Shown: positions 25,161 to 32,209 of the stretch, one piece after another | Numbering within the stretch: the stretch's first letter is position 1 | How the letters are laid out: each line of letters begins with the position of its first letter | NCBI GenBank assembly: GCA_030758355.1 | Contig: JANREL010000071.1 | Location: 1-32,209, forward strand | DNA length: 32,209 bases | DNA from: Polaribacter sp. | GTDB taxonomy: Bacteria > Bacteroidota > Bacteroidia > Flavobacteriales > Flavobacteriaceae | Direction: 5' to 3' | Position numbers and translations under genes: made by a program | Notes under the pieces: generated by a model | Databases searched by the model: none | What the model was told of the DNA's origin: nothing | What the model saw: the letters and a program-made list of their open reading frames with translations, nothing else

Positions 25161-26351
25161 TTAATTTAAAAATTCAAAAATTCCGGCAGCACCTTGTCCT
25201 GTTCCAACACACATGGTTACCATTCCGTACTTGTTTTGCATATTTCTTTGGCGCATTTCATCAAACAATTGAACAGATAATTTTGCGCCTGTACAACCTA
25301 AAGGATGTCCTAAAGCGATTGCACCTCCATTTACGTTGATGATAGCTGGGTCTAAACCTAATTCTCGAATTACTGCCAAAGATTGAGAAGCAAAAGCTTC
25401 ATTCAATTCAATCAAATTGATATCTTTTTGTTGCAATCCTGCTTGTTTTAGGGCTTTTGGAATGGCAGCAATAGGACCAATTCCCATAATTCTAGGAGGA
25501 ACACCAGCAGCAGCATAATTTACCAACCGTGCAATTGGAGTCAGATTTAACTCTTTTACCATGTCTTCACTCATGATTAATACAAACGCAGCACCATCAC
25601 TCATTTGTGATGAATTTCCAGCTGTTACACTTCCATTTGCAGCAAAAACGGGACGTAAACTTGATAATCCTTCTATGGATGTATCTTTTCTTGGACCCTC
25701 GTCTTTTGAAACGGTGTATTTTTTAGTTGCTTTTTTTCCATTTTCATTGATATATGTTTGAGAAACTTCAATCGGAACAATTTGTTTTTCAAATCGATTT
25801 TCACTTTGAGCTTTTAGTGCTTTTAAATGAGATTGCAATGCAAATTCATCTTGATCGGCTCTTGAAATTTTGAATTCGTTGGCAACTGCTTCGGCTGTAT
25901 TTCCCATTCCCCAGTAATATTCTTCATGTCCCGCGGCAACAGTGTCGTAGTTTAATTCAGGTTTAAAACCTGTCATTGGTACGGAACTCATACTTTCTGC
26001 ACCACCTGCAATGATACAATCTGCCATTCCTGATTGAATTTTAGCAGCTGCCATTGCAATAGTTTCTAATCCTGAAGAACAAAACCGATTGACAGTAACT
26101 CCAGGAACATCTTCAATTTTTAATCCCATTAATGAAATTAAACGTGCCATATTTAAACCTTGAGCGCCTTCTGGCATGGCATTTCCAACAATAACGTCGT
26201 CAATTCTTTTTTTATCAAAATCAGGCAGTTCATTCATCATGTATTGAATGGTTTCTGCAGCTAATTCATCAGCTCTTTTAAAACGGAACAATCCTTTTGG
26301 AGCTTTTCCAACAGCTGTTCTGTATGCTTTTACGATATATGCTTGTTTCAT
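25161..26351 (-). CDS. fadA: Acetyl-CoA C-acyltransferase (thiolase)
   Basis: 396 aa; VNRFCSSGLETIAMAA, NVNGGAIALGHPLGCTGA, MCVGTGQGAAGIFE. Confidence 0.95.
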   Translation of the reverse strand: MKQAYIVKAYRTAVGKAPKGLFRFKRADELAAETIQYMMNELPDFDKKRIDDVIVGNAMPEGAQGLNMARLISLMGLKIEDVPGVTVNRFCSSGLETIAMAAAKIQSGMADCIIAGGAESMSSVPMTGFKPELNYDTVAAGHEEYYWGMGNTAEAVANEFKISRADQDEFALQSHLKALKAQSENRFEKQIVPIEVSQTYINENGKKATKKYTVSKDEGPRKDTSIEGLSSLRPVFAANGSVTAGNSSQMSDGAAFVLIMSEDMVKELNLTPIARLVNYAAAGVPPRIMGIGPIAAIPKALKQAGLQQKDINLIELNEAFASQSLAVIRELGLDPAIINVNGGAIALGHPLGCTGAKLSVQLFDEMRQRNMQNKYGMVTMCVGTGQGAAGIFEFLN

Positions 26352-26428
26352 AAATATTTAGTTTTTTGTGTTTAGTTTTTGGTTGTAAGTGGGATTAACT
26401 TATCACTCACAATTAAAAACTTGCAACT

Positions 26429-28834
26429 TTAATTACGCAATGGTTTTCCAGTTTTTAGCATGTGTTGAATTCTTTCTAATGTTTTGCGTTCTGTACACAA
26501 ACTCAAAAAGGCTTCACGTTCAATATCTAGTAAATATTGTTCAGAAACTCTGGTTGGTTCAGATAAATCTCCTCCAGCCATTACATAAGCTAATTTATTT
26601 GCTATTTTTTGGTCATGAGCTGAAATGTATTTACTCGCTTCCATAGAATCAGTTCCTACTAAAAACATTCCTAGGGCTTGTTTTCCTAAAACCAAAATGT
26701 CATTTCGCTTTACAGGTTGTGTATACCCAGCTTCTGCCATTAATACAGCATGCTTTTTGGCTTCTGCAATTTGTCGGTCTTTATTGACAACTACAATATC
26801 TTTTCCTTTTTGTAACAGTCCCAAATCAAAAGCTTCATAAGCAGATGTTGCCACTTTTGCCATTCCAATGGTTAAAAAATGTTCTTGTAATACATTCAAT
26901 TGAACATCACCTTTGTGAAACAAATCTTGCGCTCTTAAAGCCATTTCTTTTGAGCCTCCACCTCCAGGAATTACACCAACTCCAAATTCAACCAAGCCCA
27001 TATACGTTTCTGCAGCAGCAACTACTTTATCAGCATGCAACGAAATTTCGCAACCGCCACCCAGAGCCATTCCATGAGGAGCAGCAATTGTTGGGATGGA
27101 TGAATAACGCATGCGCATCATGGTATCTTGAAAATATTTGATAGCCATGTTCAATTCGTCATATTCTTGTTCTGCAGCCATCATAAAAATCATTCCGATA
27201 TTCGCACCCACAGAAAAGTTTGCTGCTTGATTTCCAACAATCAAACCTTGAAAATCTTTTTCAGCTAAATCAATCGCTTTATTAAGGGCAGCTAATACAT
27301 CACCACCAATGGTATTCATTTTTGATCGGAATTCTAAGTTTAAAATTCCATCGCCTAAATCTTCAATAACAGCACCAGAGTTTTTCCAAACTTCGTTTGA
27401 TTTTCTGATGTTATCTAAAATAATAAATGAATCTTGGCCAGGTTTTTTAACTTGTGATTTTGATGGAATATCATAATAATACGTAGCACCTTCTTTTACG
27501 GTGTAAAAGGAAGTTTCGCCTTTTGCCAACATTTCTGTAACCCAAATTGCTGGTTCTTTTCCTTCAGCTTTCATGATTTCAATTCCTTTTGAAACGCCAA
27601 TAGCATCCCAAATTTGAAATGGACCATGTTCCCAACCAAACCCAGCTTTTAAAGCATCGTCAATTCTGTACAATTCATCTGAAATTTCAGGAATTCTGTT
27701 TTGTACATATGCAAACATTGCGGCAAAACTTTTTCTGTAAAATTCACCAGCTTTGTCTTTACCTGCAACTAAGACTTTGAATCTGTCAGCGACATTATCA
27801 ATCGTTTTCGTAAGTTCTAGAGTGGCGAATTTTGCTGATTTTTTTGCGCGATATTCAAGGGTGTTTAAATCCAATGACAAAATATCTCTATTTCCTTGAG
27901 CATCTTTGGTCATTTTATAAAAACCTTGTTTGGTTTTGCTTCCTAACCATTTGTTTTCCATCATTTTGTTTACAAAATCAGGAATTACAAATTGGTCTTT
28001 CATTTCATCATTTGGACAATTGTCTTTTACGCCATTTGCAGTATGAACTAACGTATCCAAACCAACCACATCAATCGTTCTGAAAGTGGCAGATTTTGGA
28101 CGTCCAATTACTGGACCTGTTAATTTATCTACTTCTTCAATAGTTAAATCCATTTCTTTTACCACATGAAACAAACTCATGATGCCAAAAATTCCGATTC
28201 TATTACCTATAAATGCGGGAGTATCTTTTGCTAAAACCGATGTTTTCCCTAAAAATTTATCTCCATACATCATCAAGAAATCCGTTACTTCTTGTTTGCA
28301 TTTTGGACTTGGAACTACTTCAAATAATTTTAAATATCTTGGTGGATTGAAAAAGTGAGTTACTGCAAAATGTTGCTGAAAATCTTCACTACGACCTTCG
28401 CTCATAAATTTTATTGGAATTCCAGAAGTATTCGAAGTAATCAGCGTTCCTGGAGTTCTAAATTTTTCAATTTTTTCAAAAACACTTTTTTTTATGTCTA
28501 AACGCTCAACCACAACTTCTACAATCCAATCAACATTTTTGATTTTGTGTAAATCATCCTCTAAATTTCCGGTTGTAATTCTCTCTGCGAATTTTTGACT
28601 GTAGATAGGAGAAGGGCTTGATTTTAATGAAGCTGTTAAGGCGTCATTTACCAATCGATTTCTAACCAATTTATCATTTAGAGTGAGTCCTTTTGCTTTT
28701 TCAATATCATTCAAATCTCTTGGAATGATATCCAATAAAAGCACTTCTACGCCAATGTTGGCAAAGTGACAAGCGATTCCTGAGCCCATAATTCCAGAGC
28801 CAATGATTGCTACTTTTTTAATTTTTCGTGTCAT
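26429..28834 (-). CDS. 3-hydroxyacyl-CoA dehydrogenase / enoyl-CoA hydratase fusion; start revised to the ATG at 28834
   Basis: MTRKIKKVAIIGSGIMGSGIACHFANIG Rossmann start; C-terminal crotonase segment (HGMALGGGCEISLHADKVVAA). The track's 21 extra residues come from intergenic AT-rich DNA. Confidence 0.93.
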   Translation of the reverse strand: MTRKIKKVAIIGSGIMGSGIACHFANIGVEVLLLDIIPRDLNDIEKAKGLTLNDKLVRNRLVNDALTASLKSSPSPIYSQKFAERITTGNLEDDLHKIKNVDWIVEVVVERLDIKKSVFEKIEKFRTPGTLITSNTSGIPIKFMSEGRSEDFQQHFAVTHFFNPPRYLKLFEVVPSPKCKQEVTDFLMMYGDKFLGKTSVLAKDTPAFIGNRIGIFGIMSLFHVVKEMDLTIEEVDKLTGPVIGRPKSATFRTIDVVGLDTLVHTANGVKDNCPNDEMKDQFVIPDFVNKMMENKWLGSKTKQGFYKMTKDAQGNRDILSLDLNTLEYRAKKSAKFATLELTKTIDNVADRFKVLVAGKDKAGEFYRKSFAAMFAYVQNRIPEISDELYRIDDALKAGFGWEHGPFQIWDAIGVSKGIEIMKAEGKEPAIWVTEMLAKGETSFYTVKEGATYYYDIPSKSQVKKPGQDSFIILDNIRKSNEVWKNSGAVIEDLGDGILNLEFRSKMNTIGGDVLAALNKAIDLAEKDFQGLIVGNQAANFSVGANIGMIFMMAAEQEYDELNMAIKYFQDTMMRMRYSSIPTIAAPHGMALGGGCEISLHADKVVAAAETYMGLVEFGVGVIPGGGGSKEMALRAQDLFHKGDVQLNVLQEHFLTIGMAKVATSAYEAFDLGLLQKGKDIVVVNKDRQIAEAKKHAVLMAEAGYTQPVKRNDILVLGKQALGMFLVGTDSMEASKYISAHDQKIANKLAYVMAGGDLSEPTRVSEQYLLDIEREAFLSLCTERKTLERIQHMLKTGKPLRN

Positions 28835-28853
28835 TAAAATATAGTTTTTAATT

Positions 28854-29309
28854 TTATTTTTCTTGATGTATTGCCTCAAAAATTTTTTTTTCTGCAATTA
28901 ATTTGTTAACGGTGGAGGTAACTTTAAAAAATCCATCAAGATCATTTTCACTTACTTGCGATTTTACAAAATCATTAAATTGATATACATGACCTTTCGA
29001 GATTTCTCTCATTTCTCTTCCATATTTAGTCAACTTAATCATCACACTTCTGCCATCTTCAGGATTTTTTTCTCTGTAAATTGCTCCTTTTTCTTCCATA
29101 GATTTTAAAATCCGTGAAAGGCTTGTGGGCTCCATACCCATCATGGGTCCTAATGCTGTTGAAGGGGTTCCGTTTTCTTTGTGAATACTCAATAAAACAA
29201 AAGCCATAGCCATCGTACTGCCTTGATTAGCAGCTTGCTCATTATACATTTTTGCAACTGCTTGCCATGTGGCTCTTAATTGATGATCGATTGTTCTAGT
29301 TTTGTCCAT
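28854..29309 (-). CDS. MarR family transcriptional regulator; start revised to the ATG at 29309
   Basis: MDKTRTIDHQLRATWQAVAKMYNEQAA...LGPMMGMEPTSLSRILKSMEEKGAIYREKNPEDGRSVMIKLT winged-helix MarR pattern. Confidence 0.9.
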   Translation of the reverse strand: MDKTRTIDHQLRATWQAVAKMYNEQAANQGSTMAMAFVLLSIHKENGTPSTALGPMMGMEPTSLSRILKSMEEKGAIYREKNPEDGRSVMIKLTKYGREMREISKGHVYQFNDFVKSQVSENDLDGFFKVTSTVNKLIAEKKIFEAIHQEK

Positions 29310-29333
29310 ACAAGCCCAAAGATATAAAAATTT

Positions 29334-29384
29334 GTTATGCATGCATAGTAAATTCAAAAAAAAGTTATGCGTGCATAGTAAATT
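29334..29384. promoter_or_regulatory. Two 21-nt direct repeats with palindromic cores, candidate MarR operators
   Basis: GTTATGCATGCATAGTAAATT (29334-29354) and GTTATGCGTGCATAGTAAATT (29364-29384), exactly 30 bp apart, one mismatch; the core TATGCATGCATA is a perfect palindrome. Confidence 0.75.
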
Positions 29385-29484
29385 TAACATTTTATTTTAC
29401 TGTAACGAATGCTAACTTTCGATGTCTAATCTTATTAAAATATGTAATTTTGTACAAATAGTACTTTTAAACAAAGGATTTTCC

Positions 29485-30414
29485 ATGAAAAATTTACTCG
29501 AAATAAATAATGTCATTAAAACCTATGGTAATTATACAGCATTAAACAACGTTTCATTACAAATACCAAAAGGGAGTGTCTTTGGATTGTTAGGTCCAAA
29601 TGGCGCTGGAAAAACTTCGTTGATCAGAATTATCAATCAAATTACGATGCCAGATTCAGGAACTATTTTTTTAGATGGAGAGCCATTGTCACCAAAACAC
29701 ATTGCTGATATTGGGTATTTACCCGAAGAAAGAGGGTTGTATAAATCTATGAAAGTGGGGGAACAAGCCTTGTATTTAGCCCAATTGAAAGGTTTGTCAA
29801 AAGAAGAAGCCAAAAAAAGATTGAAATATTGGTTTGAAAAATTTGATATTGCTTCTTGGTGGGATAAAAAAATTGAAGAACTTTCTAAAGGAATGGCGCA
29901 AAAAGTACAATTTATTGTTACGGTAATGCATCAACCGAAATTATTGATTTTTGATGAACCTTTTTCTGGTTTTGATCCTATTAATGCGCAATTGATTGCG
30001 AAAGAAATTTTACAATTGCGTGATGAGGGGGCCACCATTATTTTTTCTACACACAGGATGGAATCTGTGGAAGAATTGTGTGATGACATTGCATTGATTC
30101 ATAAATCCAACAAAATTTTGGATGGAAAATTGACTGATATCAAACGAAAATTTCGTTCAAATGTGTATCAAATTGGGTTATCAACTGAAAATAATGATGC
30201 AGTTTCATCCATCTTACATCAAAATTTTGAAGTTTTGCCTGCTGATTTTAAATTGTTTGGAGATGAATTTATTTGCAATGTGAGACTTTCCAAAAATCAA
30301 TCTTCCAATGATTTGTTATCGGTTTTGTCAAACCAAGGAGAAGTGAAACATTTTGTGGAATTGATACCAAGTGCCAATGATATTTTTATTGAAGCAGTAA
30401 GTAAAAACAATTGA
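29485..30414 (+). CDS. ABC transporter ATP-binding protein; start revised to the ATG at 29485
   Basis: MKNLLEINNVIKTYGNYTALNNVSL; Walker A GPNGAGKTS; signature LSKGMAQK; Walker B LLIFDEPFSG; STHRME. Confidence 0.95.
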   Translation: MKNLLEINNVIKTYGNYTALNNVSLQIPKGSVFGLLGPNGAGKTSLIRIINQITMPDSGTIFLDGEPLSPKHIADIGYLPEERGLYKSMKVGEQALYLAQLKGLSKEEAKKRLKYWFEKFDIASWWDKKIEELSKGMAQKVQFIVTVMHQPKLLIFDEPFSGFDPINAQLIAKEILQLRDEGATIIFSTHRMESVEELCDDIALIHKSNKILDGKLTDIKRKFRSNVYQIGLSTENNDAVSSILHQNFEVLPADFKLFGDEFICNVRLSKNQSSNDLLSVLSNQGEVKHFVELIPSANDIFIEAVSKNN

Positions 30415-30416
30415 TT

Positions 30417-31742
30417 ATGAGTAAGTTAAAACTAATTATTAAAAGAGAATTTATTGCGAAAGTACGCAATAAATCATTTATTGTCATGACTTTTTTAAGT
30501 CCCTTAATCACAGTTGGTATGGGAGCTTTGGTATATTTTTTCATGAAAAAAAATGATGAAAAAGTAAAAAAAATCGTGTATGTAGATGAATCACGATTGT
30601 TTTCTAAAGACGATTTCAGTGATTCAAAAACCATCCATTATGAAGATTTTACATCCGTAGGAATTGATGAAACAAAAAAGAAAGTAGAGGCAGGAGATTA
30701 TTATGGAGTTTTAATTGTTCCAAAAATTGATAGTCTTGAAATTTTAGCGACCTCTATTGAGTTTTATTCAAAAGAATCCCCAAGTTTATCTTTGATAAAT
30801 TCCTTAGAATCAAAAATAGAATCCAAACTTAGGAATACAAAATTAACCAATCTTGGAATCGATTTAGATAAAATAGCCTCATCAAAAATTAAAACTCAGA
30901 TTAAAATGTTTGATTTTTCAGGAGAAGAATCATCCAAATTAATCAACGGATTAAAAATTGGTGTGGGAGCAATTGCAGGCTATTTATTAATGATGTTTGT
31001 CATTATATATGGTAGCTCTGTGATGAGAAGTGTGATTGAAGAAAAAACAAGCAGAATTATTGAAATTATAGTATCATCCGTAAAACCATTTCAACTGATG
31101 CTTGGTAAAATTATTGGAAATGCCTCTGCAGGATTGTTGCAATTTTTAATTTGGGGTGTTTTACTTTTTATAATTGGTACAGTTGCGGCATCTTTTTTTG
31201 GACTTAGTTTTACTGAATTGCAAACAAGTGGAGTTTCGGCTGAACAACTAGAAACTGCAAAACAAGCTGTAGGAGCTGATAAAATGCAACTCGTTATTCA
31301 AGAAATTTTAAGATTGCCAATTTTAAAAATGTTTGTCCTTTTTATCTTTTATTTTTTAGGAGGATTCATGCTTTACAGTTCGCTTTTTGCAGCTGTTGGG
31401 GCTGCTGTTGATAATGAAACTGATACACAACAATTTATGTTGCCAATTATGTTGCCCTTAATTTTGGGTGTTTATGTTGGTTTTGCAACCGTAATAAACG
31501 ATCCTCATGGATCAATTCCGGTTATATTTTCGCACATTCCTTTTACGAGTCCAATTGTAATGTTAATGCGTGTTCCTTTTGGTGTATCTTGGGGTGAATT
31601 AGTAATTTCTATGTCTTTATTAGTGGCAACTTTTGTATTTATGGTTTGGTTAGCTGCCAAAATTTACAGAGTTGGAATATTAATGTATGGAAAAAAACCA
31701 ACCTACAAAGATTTGTATAAGTGGTTGAAATACAAAGGATAA
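30417..31742 (+). CDS. ABC-2 type transporter permease (NatB-like)
   Basis: ATG at 30417 (track uses TTG at 30411); SVMRSVIEEKTSRIIEIIVSSVKPFQLMLGKIIG motif plus multiple TM segments. Confidence 0.93.
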   Translation: MSKLKLIIKREFIAKVRNKSFIVMTFLSPLITVGMGALVYFFMKKNDEKVKKIVYVDESRLFSKDDFSDSKTIHYEDFTSVGIDETKKKVEAGDYYGVLIVPKIDSLEILATSIEFYSKESPSLSLINSLESKIESKLRNTKLTNLGIDLDKIASSKIKTQIKMFDFSGEESSKLINGLKIGVGAIAGYLLMMFVIIYGSSVMRSVIEEKTSRIIEIIVSSVKPFQLMLGKIIGNASAGLLQFLIWGVLLFIIGTVAASFFGLSFTELQTSGVSAEQLETAKQAVGADKMQLVIQEILRLPILKMFVLFIFYFLGGFMLYSSLFAAVGAAVDNETDTQQFMLPIMLPLILGVYVGFATVINDPHGSIPVIFSHIPFTSPIVMLMRVPFGVSWGELVISMSLLVATFVFMVWLAAKIYRVGILMYGKKPTYKDLYKWLKYKG

Positions 31743-31778
31743 AATAATTTTATAAATCAAAAAAATCAACATAAACTC

Positions 31779-32209
31779 ATGTCAAAAATATTGATTATTG
31801 AAGATGAAGCTGCTATTAGAAGAGTTTTGAAAAAAATCATTTCCGAAGAAAATGAAACCTACCATGTTGACGAGGCAGAAGATGGTTTACAGGGATTAGA
31901 AATGATTAAAAATAATGATTTCGATTTGATTTTGTGCGATATCAAAATGCCGAAAATGGATGGAGTTGAGGTTCTTGTAAAAGCAAAAACTTTAAAACCC
32001 GAAGTGCCTATTGTCATGATTTCTGGACATGGAGATTTAGATACTGCTGTGAATACTATGCGTTTAGGAGCGTTTGATTACATCTCAAAACCACCAGATT
32101 TGAATAGATTGCTGAATACTGTTAGAAATGCTCTGGAACAAAAGGTATTGGTGGTTGAGAATAAATTATTGAAGAAAAAAATCAGTAAAAATTTTGAAAT
32201 GATTGGTGA
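31779..32209 (+). CDS. Response regulator, probably NtrC/sigma-54-dependent type, 3' end cut by window edge
   Basis: MSKILIIEDEAAIRRVLKKIISEE...LILCDIKMPKMDGVEVLVKAK...ISGHGDLDTAVNTMRLGAFDYISKPPDLNRLLNTVRNAL receiver domain; open to the window end, not in the ORF track. Confidence 0.88.
   Translation, partial: MSKILIIEDEAAIRRVLKKIISEENETYHVDEAEDGLQGLEMIKNNDFDLILCDIKMPKMDGVEVLVKAKTLKPEVPIVMISGHGDLDTAVNTMRLGAFDYISKPPDLNRLLNTVRNALEQKVLVVENKLLKKKISKNFEMIG

Noticed and set aside
28835-28897. N-terminal extension of the 822-aa HAD/ECH ORF (MQKKKFLRQYIKKNKIKNYIL)
   Set aside because: Overlaps the MarR 3' end and precedes the natural MTRKIKKVAIIG Rossmann start; treated as an ORF-caller artefact.
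1-32209. CRISPR arrays, transposases, integrases, phage or classical defence genes
   Set aside because: No regular spacer-repeat arrays, terminal inverted repeats or matching protein motifs were seen.

Overview
AT-rich chromosomal window from a Bacteroidota genome, most likely Flavobacteriaceae (inferred from gldJ-porU-porV order, TAnnTTTG-like promoters and family content). In order: (1) type IX secretion/gliding genes gldJ (partial, -), porU and porV (+), then cdd. (2) A badly decayed group-III truncated-hemoglobin-like pseudogene directly after cdd, and a FabH-like ketoacyl synthase. (3) tRNA-Pro(GGG) and tRNA-Thr(TGT). (4) A ~12 kb all-minus-strand island (9201-21360) with four different cryptochrome/photolyase family (CPF) proteins: class-I-like photolyase, a divergent 495-aa CPF, an FeS-BCP/PhrB-type protein and a DASH cryptochrome. 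It also carries TspO, SRPBCC, glutathione peroxidase, folE, two SDR-type proteins, a flavin reductase, DUF2256, a TIGR03643-like protein and several small uncharacterised proteins. (5) tRNA-Pro(TGG) and trxB. (6) A degenerate ORF and a MarR-fadB/J-fadA-acyl-CoA dehydrogenase operon. (7) An ABC exporter pair and the start of a response regulator. The most notable non-annotated signal is a shared promoter/operator layout, CAAAGGTA-N4/5-TGTTTAA-N16-TTAAACA, in front of both putative transcription units of the photolyase island. It suggests one unidentified regulator controls the set. No CRISPR array, transposase or phage module was seen. All calls come from reading the sequence; no database search was run.
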